Below are positions 51,602 through 62,831 of a DNA stretch of 64,000 nucleotides, one piece after another; position 1 is the first letter of the stretch; every line of letters starts with the position of its first letter. The stretch is taken from contig NZ_JAEK01000004.1 of NCBI RefSeq assembly GCF_000518865.1, positions 229,314-293,313 on the forward strand. The letters run 5' to 3'. Under the pieces are notes generated by a model. The model did no database searches, was not told the origin of the DNA, and saw nothing but the letters and a program-made list of their open reading frames with translations. The DNA is from Bacillus sp. J37 (lineage in GTDB: Bacteria; Bacillota; Bacilli; Bacillales; Bacillaceae). The translations under genes and the position numbers were made by a program.

Positions 51602-53284
51602 TTACTCCTCTTCAGCAAGGACTTCTTCTATTTCAGCAATGATTTCATCTCCGCCTTGACTTTTCCAATTGGATACAAAGGTATCAAAATAATCAAGAGG
51701 CTCTGCACCTGTGACAATTTTAATGAAGTCTTCTTCTTCTAGTTTCAGAAGGTTCGCACCTTTTTTCTCTAATGTCTCCGTATTTCCGTAGTACACCGGA
51801 GTTACCCAATTGAATTTGTCCTCTTTTGTCAGTTTATCAATCAAGCCCATGCCTTTTACTCGAGAATGATATTTTGACCAATCCGCTGTATCAGCTTCTG
51901 CAGGATTTTCTGTATATTTCATAATACTTGTCGCTGCATCCCTTGCCTCAGATGATGCGATTTCTTCCATCTCAATTTCACCATTAACTGCACCCATTAT
52001 ATTTGAATAGTCGAATAATAAATTATCAGATTTTAACACTTCAATATTAAACGGTCTTGTTGAACCATCAACACCAAGTTCTTTGTATTCTGCAACCTCT
52101 GGATAATCAGTTGCTAAATCTTTCGAATTTGCAAGTTCATCATAGAAAAGATTCAATATTTCTATGGCTAATTCAGGATGTTCATAGTCTTTTCTGACAA
52201 CGATAAATGCGCCAGTTGGGTTCGTATGAGCAACATTTACTTTTCCATTTTCATCTTCTAATGTATAAGCTTCGAAATTTGCATTCTTATCCATTTCTCT
52301 TACAGTTGATAATCCCCAGTCAGGAATATGCCATGGACCAGTTACAATACCTGTTTGTCCGTTTGTTACAAGAGCCATAATGTCATCCCATGTTCTTGTT
52401 CCAAACTGTGGATCAAGGATTCCTTCTTTATACCAATCAGACAAGACACCTAGTGCCTGCTTTGTCCCCTCTGTTATGGAGCCATTCGTGATATTTCCAT
52501 TTTCATCTTCCAGCCAAAATCTAGGATACGCATTAAATATTCCGGCAATAGATGTCATATTAAGCGCAGATCCTCCGTAGCTTCCGGAATTTAACCAGTA
52601 AGCCATTGGAATTCCAATAGGATTGCCCGTTCCTCCAGGATCTTTTTCAATAAATGCCTTTGCCGTTTTTTCTAGTTCATCTAATGTAATGAGATGGTCA
52701 CCATCAGCATCAATTTCCAGTCCCAGCTTTTCTGTCCAGTCTTTACGAATCCAAATCATATTAGGAGCTTCATCCCCAATTGTCGCCGGAAGCGCCATTA
52801 GTCGTCCGTCGAATGATGCATCTTCTAAGCTCCGGCCATCATAAGAATTATATATACCCTTAATGTAATCGCTTGCATTTTTATCATAAACATCCGATAA
52901 ATCTGCTATTAAGTCATTTTCAACTAACTCTTTCAATTCTTCTCTTGAATCAACCCGCATCATATCCGGTAGTTCTCCAGAAGAAATAGCAAGTGCAACC
53001 TGTCTTGTATAATCTTCTCCTTCACCTTCAAATGCGTTTACTATTTTTGCACCTAATTTCTCTTCTACTAGACGAGTATAGGCATTATCCTCATACGTAT
53101 CACCTTCAGGTAATTTTGGATTTGCTGACGTTACACGTCCCATTTTAATGACTTTTTCTCCATTCTCTGACGCAGAATCTGCTGCATTTGATGGCTCTTT
53201 CTCTACACATGCCACTAAAGAAAATGTCATAACAGATACTATGGATAACATGGTAATCCGCTTAAATACTGAGTTACGCTTCAT
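51602..53284 (-). CDS. Extracellular sugar-binding lipoprotein, LplA family
   Basis: This 560-aa lipoprotein has a signal peptide of 25 residues and lipobox Cys26 (LVAC). The large family-1 solute-binding fold follows. A DADGDHLITLDEL sequence near residue 195 looks like an EF-hand-type calcium loop, which in this family sits near the sugar-binding hinge. It captures an oligosaccharide and passes it to the two downstream permeases. The start is the ATG after GGGGGAGAACA. The long hairpin repeat after the stop could make its mRNA more stable or abundant than that of the permeases, as is common for binding proteins. Confidence 0.9.
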   Translation of the reverse strand: MKRNSVFKRITMLSIVSVMTFSLVACVEKEPSNAADSASENGEKVIKMGRVTSANPKLPEGDTYEDNAYTRLVEEKLGAKIVNAFEGEGEDYTRQVALAISSGELPDMMRVDSREELKELVENDLIADLSDVYDKNASDYIKGIYNSYDGRSLEDASFDGRLMALPATIGDEAPNMIWIRKDWTEKLGLEIDADGDHLITLDELEKTAKAFIEKDPGGTGNPIGIPMAYWLNSGSYGGSALNMTSIAGIFNAYPRFWLEDENGNITNGSITEGTKQALGVLSDWYKEGILDPQFGTRTWDDIMALVTNGQTGIVTGPWHIPDWGLSTVREMDKNANFEAYTLEDENGKVNVAHTNPTGAFIVVRKDYEHPELAIEILNLFYDELANSKDLATDYPEVAEYKELGVDGSTRPFNIEVLKSDNLLFDYSNIMGAVNGEIEMEEIASSEARDAATSIMKYTENPAEADTADWSKYHSRVKGMGLIDKLTKEDKFNWVTPVYYGNTETLEKKGANLLKLEEEDFIKIVTGAEPLDYFDTFVSNWKSQGGDEIIAEIEEVLAEEE

Positions 53285-53418
53285 TGTTCTCCCCCTCGTA
53301 TTTCCCTTTTTGTGTAAGCCATGTCTTTGGCACACTTTTAGTGTAATGGTTTTAGCTTTCTTCAAAAATATTAAATAAACCGTTTTCATGTACATTTTTC
53401 CGGAACATTTTTCATTAA

Positions 53419-53448
53419 TTGTCTTCAAAAAAAACTCAATGATATAAT
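53419..53448 (+). promoter_or_regulatory. Sigma-A promoter of the yesN/yesM-type genes
   Basis: TTGTCT and TATAAT are separated by 18 bases, about 30 bases before the response regulator start. Confidence 0.6.
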
Positions 53449-53478
53449 GAACAAATATTATATCTCGGAGGGAAAAAT

Positions 53479-55035
53479 ATGTATCGAATCTTAATTGTAG
53501 ATGACGAAAAAGACGAACGAAACGTTATTCGTTTTCTTCTCAATAAATACCGTTTTCAACTTGATATAATGGAAGCAAGTAATGGAAAAGAGGCTCTTAC
53601 TCTATTAAGGAAACAGCCTGTTCATATTTTATTTACAGATATAAAAATGCCTTTTATTGATGGGATTGAGTTAGCTACAAAAGCGCGAGAACTTTATCCT
53701 GCTATTCAAACCATCTTTTTTAGTGGTCATGATGATTTTGACTATATAAAAAAGGCTCTATCATTACGAGCTGTTGACTATATTTTGAAACCGGTAAAAC
53801 CTGATGAATTTCTACAAACACTTCGTTCAGTCATACAAAATATTAAAACTCAGGAAAAAGAACTAGCAGAAATAGAAGCAAATACAGAACACTTAAAAAC
53901 CCATATTCTTAATCGTCTTATAAATAAGACACCTTTGCAAAAGCTTAAAAATGAATACCCTTCCATCAATTTTAATTTTTTAAGTGATTATTCACACATG
54001 ATTTTAATGCAGTTTGATGAACCTTTTTTCGATCGGCTTCCTAAGGAAAAAGATACTCTATTTTTCTACCATACAATCGAAAAAGCTATTCTAAATTTCT
54101 CATGCAACTTTATTGATCTTAATCCTTTTCAAATTCTATTGTTAGTTAAGAAAAACGGAGAGAACTCCCTACACACTGAGCAGACTGCAACAAGAATTCA
54201 AAAACAAATTCATGAAGAATACGGTATAAACTGTTTTACCTCGATCAGCACGAAACTGTCATCACCTAGTGAGATGCCAAGGTTCTACGAGGAGTTGGAG
54301 AAGGATATCGAAGACCGTTTTTTCTATTCTGACACCTATGTATTTCCAAAAGAATCCATACATATCGAAGATAAAGGATATCCTGAAGGAGATGATGACC
54401 TCCTACATGCCATAAAAAATGCCGTTACATTTGCCGATATTGTTAGTTTTAAACAAAATATGAACCTTTTGTTCGAAAAGTACCGTTTAAATTTGGAAAT
54501 ATCTCATATCTATGTGCGATTTTTATTTTCAAAACTATTACAACTGCTAGTGTGTGATCTGCCCTTATATGATAAAAAAACCATTAATAAAAAAATGGAG
54601 GCAATATATTCCTGTCATCATTTTTCTGATATTGAAGAGATTTTAACATCCGTACAAAATGAGATCATAAAAAAATTGGAGGATGAAAGAAAATCTCCAA
54701 AACATGTGATCCAAATTATAAAAAAATATATACAAGAACATTACCAGGAAGATTTATCTTTGAATTTATTGTCTGAACAAGTCTACTTATCACCAGGATA
54801 TTTAAGTGAAATATTCATCCAGGAAACAGGTTGTGGGATCAATAAATATATTAAAAATCTAAGAATGGAAGTTGCTAAAGATCTACTCAATCATACAAAC
54901 ATGAAAGTGAATGATATATGTCATAATGTTGGCTATCAAAATCTCTCATACTTTGTTCGAAGTTTTCGGGAGCATTTCGGAGCAAGTCCGGAAAAATACC
55001 GCCAAAGGGATAAAAAAATGAAAGAGAACTCATAA
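53479..55035 (+). CDS. YesN-type response regulator with AraC HTH
   Basis: This 518-aa protein has an N-terminal receiver (ILIVDDEKDERNVIR, Asp in LFTDIKMPFIDG near residue 55, Lys in ILKPVKP near 105), a middle region of about 280 residues without named motif, and a C-terminal AraC-type double HTH (LSLNLLSEQVYLSPGYLSEIF and VNDICHNVGYQNLSYFVRSF). This is the YesN class, which controls adjacent carbohydrate ABC importers. It is divergent from the lplA-type gene, its likely target, and overlaps the sensor gene (TAATG). Confidence 0.9.
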   Translation: MYRILIVDDEKDERNVIRFLLNKYRFQLDIMEASNGKEALTLLRKQPVHILFTDIKMPFIDGIELATKARELYPAIQTIFFSGHDDFDYIKKALSLRAVDYILKPVKPDEFLQTLRSVIQNIKTQEKELAEIEANTEHLKTHILNRLINKTPLQKLKNEYPSINFNFLSDYSHMILMQFDEPFFDRLPKEKDTLFFYHTIEKAILNFSCNFIDLNPFQILLLVKKNGENSLHTEQTATRIQKQIHEEYGINCFTSISTKLSSPSEMPRFYEELEKDIEDRFFYSDTYVFPKESIHIEDKGYPEGDDDLLHAIKNAVTFADIVSFKQNMNLLFEKYRLNLEISHIYVRFLFSKLLQLLVCDLPLYDKKTINKKMEAIYSCHHFSDIEEILTSVQNEIIKKLEDERKSPKHVIQIIKKYIQEHYQEDLSLNLLSEQVYLSPGYLSEIFIQETGCGINKYIKNLRMEVAKDLLNHTNMKVNDICHNVGYQNLSYFVRSFREHFGASPEKYRQRDKKMKENS

Positions 55036-56747
55036 TGATGCACAATATAAACACTTGGTTTAAAAACCTAAAATTTAGAAATAAAATCTTATTTATCTGT
55101 TTACTATCAGGTCTACTACCGGTCATTACATTAGGGAGTTTCTGGTATAATCAGATCCAACATTTATTCATCACACGCGAAAATGAAGTGTTGGATGAGT
55201 CACTTAATCAGGCTATTTCAAGTCTTGATTATAAAGTAAACACTTATTTTGATGCAATGAATCATATTGTATGGAATGAAGATGTAAAAAGAGGTGTTAC
55301 ATCTACTTATGACAATAACTATGAAATGTTTTTATTTTATCACTATACACTTGATCCACTGTTAAACACTTCGAAGTTTTTACAAACAGATATTAATAGA
55401 ATTACGATTTATAGTAATAATGAGATGCATTCACACGGTGAGAGCCTTAGACCTTTATCAGATATTGAACAATACAGTTGGTTTGAAAGCATTTCGAAAG
55501 CATCCACACCAACATTAATCGTATCAGCTAAAGAGAAATCATTCGAGGTTGCCAGCCAATTATTTGATCGTCACCATAATACAACCAATATTGTTTACAT
55601 GGATATCGATTATGAAAATGTGTTTGAATCAATGTCCACCTTATATGAAGATAATTATGGACTCATTATTCTTGATGAACATGATAAACCAGTGTTTCAA
55701 ATAAACCAATTTTCAGAAACAAATATGTCTTATGCGCTATCAGGAAACGAATTGTTAAAACAAGTACGTGAGGATACATTAAAAGAACACTATATCTATA
55801 AGAAAGCTGAACTTCCCCCTTATAACTGGACAGCCTATCTTTATCGTCCGTATAGTACAGTCTCTGCTTCTTCTTTCGGACTTGAGCTTACCTTTTTTAT
55901 CGTTGTTCTTTCTTCTATCCTCATTCTGTTTTTATCTATTTATTTTCTTTCAAAAGTGATCGTACGACCGTTAATCATGTTATCTAAAAATATGGAACAG
56001 GTTGAAAAAGGGGAATTGGTCGTAACTGTGACCAACACTGCATCTGATGAAATTGGTCACTTAATTCAAAAGTTCGGGAATATGGTTCATAAATTAAACA
56101 CAATGATTAATGAAGTATACAAAAGTAAAATTGCTCGTCAAAAATATGAGATGAAAGCATTACAAGCCCAAATTAATCCTCACTTTTTCTATAACAGCCT
56201 GTCTCTGATCAACAGCAAGGCAATTGTGGCTGATCAAGAGGATATTAGTCAAATGGCTCAATATCTTTCAACATTTTACCGTACGACATTGAATCAAGGA
56301 AAAAATACTATTTCTGTTAATGATGAACTTAAAAATACAACTTCCTATATTCAAATTCAACGAATGATGCATTCCGATTCATTTGAGGTTCATTGCGAAG
56401 TTGAGAAGGATATTCTTGATTACACGATGATTAATCTTCTTTTACAGCCGTTAGTGGAAAATGCTATTAATCATGGGATTGACCACAAAGTAACGCCCGG
56501 TAAAGGAATCTTAACCATATCAGGCAAACAAACTGAGGATCACTTAATTTTCACAGTTTCTGATAATGGTTGTGGAATAGAACCTGAAAGGCTGGAAACC
56601 ATTTTAACGAACAAAACAAAGGGTTACGGAGTAAGGAATGTCCACCACCGTGTACAACTTTCCTACGGGCAGGAGTTTGGTTTAGCTTATCAAAGCGAAG
56701 TCAATAAAGGAACAAATGTAACCCTTACTATTCCTAAAAGGCGGTAA
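55035..56747 (+). CDS. YesM-type sensor histidine kinase
   Basis: This 570-aa protein has a membrane helix at about residues 18-38, an extracellular Cache-like domain to about residue 275, a second helix near residues 280-305, a HAMP domain (about residues 305-360) and a His_kinase domain with the phospho-His in QAQINPHFFYNSL, then LVENAINHGI and DNGCGIEPE, then GYGVRNVHHR. This is the LytS/YesM kinase class. It should sense an extracellular sugar, possibly through the neighbouring binding lipoprotein. Its ATG overlaps the regulator stop, so translation is coupled. Confidence 0.9.
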   Translation: MMHNINTWFKNLKFRNKILFICLLSGLLPVITLGSFWYNQIQHLFITRENEVLDESLNQAISSLDYKVNTYFDAMNHIVWNEDVKRGVTSTYDNNYEMFLFYHYTLDPLLNTSKFLQTDINRITIYSNNEMHSHGESLRPLSDIEQYSWFESISKASTPTLIVSAKEKSFEVASQLFDRHHNTTNIVYMDIDYENVFESMSTLYEDNYGLIILDEHDKPVFQINQFSETNMSYALSGNELLKQVREDTLKEHYIYKKAELPPYNWTAYLYRPYSTVSASSFGLELTFFIVVLSSILILFLSIYFLSKVIVRPLIMLSKNMEQVEKGELVVTVTNTASDEIGHLIQKFGNMVHKLNTMINEVYKSKIARQKYEMKALQAQINPHFFYNSLSLINSKAIVADQEDISQMAQYLSTFYRTTLNQGKNTISVNDELKNTTSYIQIQRMMHSDSFEVHCEVEKDILDYTMINLLLQPLVENAINHGIDHKVTPGKGILTISGKQTEDHLIFTVSDNGCGIEPERLETILTNKTKGYGVRNVHHRVQLSYGQEFGLAYQSEVNKGTNVTLTIPKRR

Positions 56748-56777
56748 GGGTTACTAATTTGGTATTGCTGTATTATT

Positions 56778-56817
56778 AATAACGCCTCTCACCTTTACTA
56801 TGTGAGAGGCGTTATTT

Positions 56818-56819
<2 letters not shown>
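56778..56819. terminator. Bidirectional terminator, sensor kinase/GH1 gene
   Basis: A perfect 15-bp stem (AATAACGCCTCTCAC with GTGAGAGGCGTTATT) and a 9-base loop lie between convergent genes. Confidence 0.88.
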
Positions 56820-58347
<1,528 letters not shown>

Positions 58348-58513
58348 TTAAATGGAACGTAAACGAGTTAGCTGGAAATAGTTTTTTGTCACACCATTTG
58401 GAATTTGTTCCAGATATGTAACACTGTGTTTCTAAAAAATCCAACTTTACTTCAAGTAAAAAAATATACTAATATGGAGTGTATTAGATTTCACCACATC
58501 TGGAGGATTTAGC

Positions 58514-59653
58514 TTGAACGTTATTGAAACAAAGGACAAAAAAATGAAATATAAACAAGTCATTTTATATCTGCTATTAATACTCGCTTTTGTGGCATCG
58601 CTTATTTTTGTTACCAACAATTATTCATTTTACGATCGTCCAATCGCTGAAGTTACACAAACAAAAACAACAGACTCAACTGAAGTGATCGATCTATATG
58701 ATAATAAAGATCAACTTTTCACTCAGCAGATTACCGCTGAATTAAAAAACGGTGATCATAAAGGACAGCTTATCCATCTATCAAATGAATTTTCAAGTTC
58801 AAAAGCTTATGATCAAGAATTTAAAGTAGGACAAAAACTATTCGTTTCAATTGATGAAAACAACGGGAAGCAAGCCCTTTTAACTGGTACAATTAAAGAT
58901 CTAAAACGTGATACCTATGTGTTAATTGCTGCTTGGATTTTCGCTGTTATCGTGTTAATTGTCGGTCGGAAACAAGGTTTCTTTTCTCTCATCAGTCTAG
59001 TCGTAAATGCCGTGATCTTGTCATATGCATTAGATCTTTATCTTGATCGACCAGATCGAAACTTAATCGTAATTTTCAGCATAGCTGTTATTTTATTTAC
59101 AGTGATCTCTTTGTTACTAGCAAACGGATTTAACGAAAAAACCTATGCAGCGATCATCGCGACATTACTAGGAACGTTTCTGTCTCTGTTTATTTCCTAT
59201 CTCGTTATTTGGCTAACCTCTGAGGAAGGACTCCGCTATGAGGAGCTTCAATTTATAACCCGTCCTTACCAGATGGTTTTTATGGCAGGATTATTTCTAG
59301 GTTCGTTAGGAGCAGTAATGGATGTCGCGATTACCATGTCTTCTTCCATTTTTGGATTGTACGAAAAAAATAACAATATTGCCGTAAAAGCACTGAAAAA
59401 ATCAGGAATGGAAATAGGGAAAGATATTATGGGGACGATGACAAATATTTTGTTTTTTGCTTATATTAGCGGTTCAATTCCTATGCTGATTTTGTATTTA
59501 AAAAATCACTCACCATTGGGATACACTCTTTCCATGAATCTTTCACTAGAATTAGCCAGAGCACTGGCTGGTGGGATTGGAATTGTCATCACCATTCCCA
59601 TTGGTCTATTTACAACGATATACTTCATTAATAGAAAGAGGGCAAAATTATGA
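58514..59653 (+). CDS. YibE/F-family membrane protein (first of pair)
   Basis: This 379-aa protein starts at TTG seven bases after GGAGG. It has an N-terminal helix (about residues 16-34), an extracytoplasmic beta-rich domain (about residues 45-135) and about seven further membrane helices, with LGAVMDVAITMSSSIFGLYE and GKDIMGTMTNILFFAYI as the conserved family motifs. YibE/F-like proteins are widespread in Firmicutes and of unknown transport function. It overlaps the following YibE/F gene by the ATGA. Confidence 0.85.
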   Translation: MNVIETKDKKMKYKQVILYLLLILAFVASLIFVTNNYSFYDRPIAEVTQTKTTDSTEVIDLYDNKDQLFTQQITAELKNGDHKGQLIHLSNEFSSSKAYDQEFKVGQKLFVSIDENNGKQALLTGTIKDLKRDTYVLIAAWIFAVIVLIVGRKQGFFSLISLVVNAVILSYALDLYLDRPDRNLIVIFSIAVILFTVISLLLANGFNEKTYAAIIATLLGTFLSLFISYLVIWLTSEEGLRYEELQFITRPYQMVFMAGLFLGSLGAVMDVAITMSSSIFGLYEKNNNIAVKALKKSGMEIGKDIMGTMTNILFFAYISGSIPMLILYLKNHSPLGYTLSMNLSLELARALAGGIGIVITIPIGLFTTIYFINRKRAKL

Positions 59654-60414
59654 ATGCATTAGTAGTACTTGCAGCTATCTTATTTCTATTAATGGCGCTA
59701 ATTGGAGGAAAAAAAGGAATACGTTCCTATCTAGCATTGTTCTTCAACTTTGCTGTCATTTTTATCCTTCTTTTCTTTTTGAATGACCCAAATATCGATC
59801 CGATCATTTTAACGATTATAGCAAGTATTGTAATTAGCTGTATTAATCTTTTTTATATTAATAAAGTGAACAATACAACGATACCTGCATTTATTTCGAC
59901 GATTATATCGATTGTAGTTCTTCTTTTATTTATTATCTTTCTTACTAATAATGCAATAATTCAAGGCTTCGGGGAGGAAGAAGTAGAAGAGTTAAGTATT
60001 TTCTCTCTTTATATCGGAATTGATTTTACCAAAATTGCTGCATCTGTCATGATCATGAGTACAATCGGTGCCATTACGGATACAGCAATCGCCGTTTCAT
60101 CACCTATGCGGGAAATCCATTTTCACAATCCAACTATTACCCGAAAGGATTTATTCACATCAGGATTAAGCATTGGAAAAGATATTTTAGGCACAAGTAC
60201 GAACACACTATTTTTTGCATTTTTCGGAGGATATTTAGCCCTGCTTATTTGGTTTAAAGATTTATCTTATTCTTTAGGTGAAATTATAAATTCCAAAATA
60301 TTTAGTGCTGAGATGCTTACATTGCTTTGTGCCGGCATCGGTGTAACGATGGTTATACCGATCACCTCCTGGATTACATCATTGTATTTACTTAAAAATC
60401 AAGAAAAAGCGTGA
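59650..60414 (+). CDS. YibE/F-family membrane protein (second of pair)
   Basis: This 254-aa membrane protein repeats the membrane part of its neighbour. IGAITDTAIAVSSPMREIH and GKDILGTSTNTLFFAFFGG correspond to the two motifs of the first protein, and no extracytoplasmic domain is present. The two probably form a heteromeric membrane complex, since the start overlaps the upstream stop. Function unknown. Confidence 0.85.
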   Translation: MNALVVLAAILFLLMALIGGKKGIRSYLALFFNFAVIFILLFFLNDPNIDPIILTIIASIVISCINLFYINKVNNTTIPAFISTIISIVVLLLFIIFLTNNAIIQGFGEEEVEELSIFSLYIGIDFTKIAASVMIMSTIGAITDTAIAVSSPMREIHFHNPTITRKDLFTSGLSIGKDILGTSTNTLFFAFFGGYLALLIWFKDLSYSLGEIINSKIFSAEMLTLLCAGIGVTMVIPITSWITSLYLLKNQEKA

Positions 60415-60421
60415 TTAAAAT

Positions 60422-60460
60422 GACGGTATATCTCAATCAATGAGGTGTACCGTTTTTTGT
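60422..60460 (+). terminator. Terminator of the YibE/F operon
   Basis: ACGGTA pairs with TACCGT, with a CTCA/TGAG inner stem. TTTTTTG follows. Confidence 0.75.
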
Positions 60461-60557
60461 ATGATAAAACGTTCCGGACAGAAAATACCTTTCTTCACCT
60501 TATATATATAGTAAAGAAATTTTATCTGTAAGAGATAATAGAAAAAGGGTGACGATA

Positions 60558-61202
60558 TTGAAGATGAACGAAGCAGTAGAGATGCTCACAAAAGCAGGAG
60601 TCTCTGAAAATATAAGAACACTCACCATCAGAAAATGGATAAAAGAAGGAAAAATTACGTCGGATGATACAAATGGAGCCAGCATCGATCACCAAAGACC
60701 TGAACTTAAGCACCATAGTTTACGAGATGAGAAAAAAGAAATGATTAGACAGTTTCAATCACAATTAAAAGTACAAGAAGGATATATTGAGGGAATCAAA
60801 GCTCTTCATGAAAATTCTATAAAGCAAAGAGAACAGTTACATCAGGAAATTTCACTTCTCAAAAAAGAAAAGAATGATATACAAAAGGAAGTGGATTCTT
60901 TGCTAAAAGAAAATATCCGACTAAGAAATGAAATAATTCAGCTCAAAGAAAATTCCATACATACTAATTCCAGTAAAGCTAAAGAGCCAATAAAGGAAAC
61001 AGCCCCTCTACAAATACGTTTTCCATTACAGGATTATCGCGATAAATTAGGTCTATCAAAAGTGTCTGGAAAAAAAGAAGTAATGACTGCCTATAAAGAA
61101 TTATTGAAGCTATCCCATCCCGATCACGGCGGACAGCTTAAATCCTTTCAATACATTAAAGCAGACTTTGATCAGTTTAAGAAGGATTTTAAAACTAGAT
61201 AA
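60558..61202 (+). CDS. HTH / coiled-coil / J-domain protein
   Basis: This 214-aa protein has three visible parts. Residues 1-30 form a MerR/excisionase-like helix-turn-helix (NEAVEMLTKAGVSENIRTLT, then IRKWIKEGKI). Residues 50-130 are a long coiled coil rich in E, K, Q and L. Residues 150-214 include YKELLKLSHPDHGGQLKSFQ, a J-domain with its HPD motif, though lacking a G/F region. J-domains stimulate Hsp70 ATPase. The combination suggests a DNA-bound co-chaperone or regulator. The TTG start has AAGGGTG at normal spacing. A GTG three codons upstream is part of that site. Confidence 0.75.
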   Translation: MKMNEAVEMLTKAGVSENIRTLTIRKWIKEGKITSDDTNGASIDHQRPELKHHSLRDEKKEMIRQFQSQLKVQEGYIEGIKALHENSIKQREQLHQEISLLKKEKNDIQKEVDSLLKENIRLRNEIIQLKENSIHTNSSKAKEPIKETAPLQIRFPLQDYRDKLGLSKVSGKKEVMTAYKELLKLSHPDHGGQLKSFQYIKADFDQFKKDFKTR

Positions 61203-61210
61203 GGACTCAA

Positions 61211-61340
61211 CAAAAGCGCAAGCGCCTTGAACAGCCCCGACAAGCATAAGACGCAAATGAATAGAAGACGTTCTTTGTCTTCAATTCATTTGTGGCTTAT
61301 GACCTCGAGGGGCTAGGCGCTGGAGCTGGATGTCAAGCCT
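61211..61340. repeat. Bacillaceae-type long hairpin repeat, copy 2
   Basis: AGCGCC (61221) pairs with GGCGCT (61316), AGCCCC (61233) with GGGGCT (61309), CATAAG (61245) with CTTATG (61296), CAAATGAAT (61254) with ATTCATTTG (61284), and AGAC with GTCT around the loop. It begins 8 bases after the J-domain gene. Ends match the copy at 40291, but the inner arms differ in sequence while remaining complementary. Confidence 0.8.
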
Positions 61341-61369
61341 TCCCAAGTCCTTTAATATCATGACATCCT

Positions 61370-62284
61370 CTAAAATTCCCTTGAAGTAAATTCCTTCATT
61401 ATCAAATCGTGATTGATGCCAGCTGCCGCTCGAACACCTTGGCCCGCTGCGATGATTAGCTGTGAAGGGCCGGAAAATGTGGTATCTCCTGCAGCATAGA
61501 CTCCCTCAATATTTGTTCTGCCAAAATCATCAACAATAATTCCATTCGTATTATTCAGCTCACATCCAAGGGAGATAGCTAAATTATTTGGTTGCTGAAG
61601 ATCAGTTGTAACAAAACCTCCCACTCGGTTCATCGTTGTACCGTCTTCAAAAATTACTTTTTCTAATTTACCATTTGTTCCTGATAATGTTTCTATTCTC
61701 TCTTTCTTTATGATTAATCCTTTCCTTTTAAGTAGGAGTTCATCATCTTCTTCTAGAATTGGGTTACCGTTTGTGCACACGACTAAGTCATGACTCCACT
61801 GATAAATCACTTTTGCCAAATGAGTGGTATTGCTATTTTCACCGATTAATACTAAAGGTTGATCTCTCAATTCCCACCCGTCGCAGTACGGACAACTGAA
61901 GAGGCTCTTTCCATAGTACTCGTTTATTCCTTTTACTCTTGGTAAATTCTCCTTAAGACCTGTTGTTAACATTACCTTTTTGCATGTGAACACTTTTCCT
62001 TCTTCAGTCGTTATTGTAAATAGGTTGCTGCTTTCTTTCTTGATTTCAATAACCTTTACTCTCTCTACTTTTACTGATGGATATTTACTAATATCTTGAT
62101 GTGCCAACTCCCTGAATTCACTAGGTGAAACACCATCCCTTGTAATAAAGCCATGTGATTCCTGAGTAACTTTATTTCTCGCTTGATTATTGTCAAACAA
62201 TACAACCTTTCTCTTTGCTCTCCCTAAGACAAGAGCAGCATTTAAGCCAGCAGGTCCCCCACCGATAATTGCACAATCTAACAT
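61370..62284 (-). CDS. Thioredoxin-reductase-like NAD(P)/FAD oxidoreductase
   Basis: This 304-aa protein has an N-terminal FAD motif (DCAIIGGGPAGLNAAL), the redox pair in FSCPYCDGWE (about residues 132-141), a short NAD(P) region (PLVLIGENSNTTHLAKV) and GVYAAGDTTFSGPSQL for FAD. The NAD(P) glycines are altered compared with thioredoxin reductase (GEN instead of GGG), so cofactor use may differ. It is downstream of an Rrf2-type regulator gene and shares sequence motifs in its promoter with that gene. It may act in thiol or nitrosative stress responses. Confidence 0.85.
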   Translation of the reverse strand: MLDCAIIGGGPAGLNAALVLGRAKRKVVLFDNNQARNKVTQESHGFITRDGVSPSEFRELAHQDISKYPSVKVERVKVIEIKKESSNLFTITTEEGKVFTCKKVMLTTGLKENLPRVKGINEYYGKSLFSCPYCDGWELRDQPLVLIGENSNTTHLAKVIYQWSHDLVVCTNGNPILEEDDELLLKRKGLIIKKERIETLSGTNGKLEKVIFEDGTTMNRVGGFVTTDLQQPNNLAISLGCELNNTNGIIVDDFGRTNIEGVYAAGDTTFSGPSQLIIAAGQGVRAAAGINHDLIMKEFTSREF

Positions 62285-62337
62285 TTGTTTTCCTCCTCGT
62301 ATTAAATATATTATAGATATTATAGATATTTATAGTC

Positions 62338-62347
62338 TCTAATTAGA
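62338..62347. promoter_or_regulatory. TCTAATTAGA palindrome upstream of the oxidoreductase gene
   Basis: This is a perfect 10-bp palindrome about 55 bases before the start codon. A near copy lies before the Rrf2 gene (62808-62817) and an extended copy at 63632-63647. It is a candidate Rrf2-type operator. Confidence 0.45.
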
Positions 62348-62356
62348 TTAAAAAAA

Positions 62357-62797
62357 TTAATTTGCGATAGAATTTATATTTTCAGCCATTTTTCCATCGA
62401 CCTTTTTGACCAGATCCTCAATTGTTTGTGACCCCAGATAATCCTCCATCTTTCGTTCAGCTTCATTCATTACTTTTTCAATTAAGCAATTTTCCCGATT
62501 ATGTTGGGTATGATCTAAACTGCAATTGAATAATGATGATGTTCCTTCTATGGCATGGATGATATCCAGGAAAGATATATCTTTCACATCTTTTATTAAT
62601 TTATATCCACCGTTCACACCCGTAACAGATTCTATAAAACCGGACTTAACTAAAGTTGTTAATACTTTTGACAAATAAGTTGGCGAAACCTTTTGTACTT
62701 CTGCTAAAGGCTTTACCCCAATTGTTTTTCCAGATGGTAATAGCGCCAAATAAACAATTGTATGGAGGGCATAGTTTGTTGCCTTGGAATATTTCAT
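62357..62797 (-). CDS. Rrf2-family transcriptional regulator
   Basis: This protein of about 146 aa has the Rrf2 winged helix (KYSKATNYALHTIVYLALLP, then PLAEVQKVSPTYLSKVLTTL, then GFIESVTGVNGGYKL) and a C-terminal region with two cysteines (NCSLD near residue 91 and ENCLIEKV near 104). Iron-sulfur Rrf2 proteins use three Cys, so this one with two may sense thiol redox state or bind a cofactor differently. The start is the ATG after GAGGTGAGAAAC. It probably controls the next gene. Confidence 0.88.
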   Translation of the reverse strand: MKYSKATNYALHTIVYLALLPSGKTIGVKPLAEVQKVSPTYLSKVLTTLVKSGFIESVTGVNGGYKLIKDVKDISFLDIIHAIEGTSSLFNCSLDHTQHNRENCLIEKVMNEAERKMEDYLGSQTIEDLVKKVDGKMAENINSIAN

Positions 62798-62831
62798 GTT
62801 TCTCACCTCTAATTAAAGACTTAATGAATCT

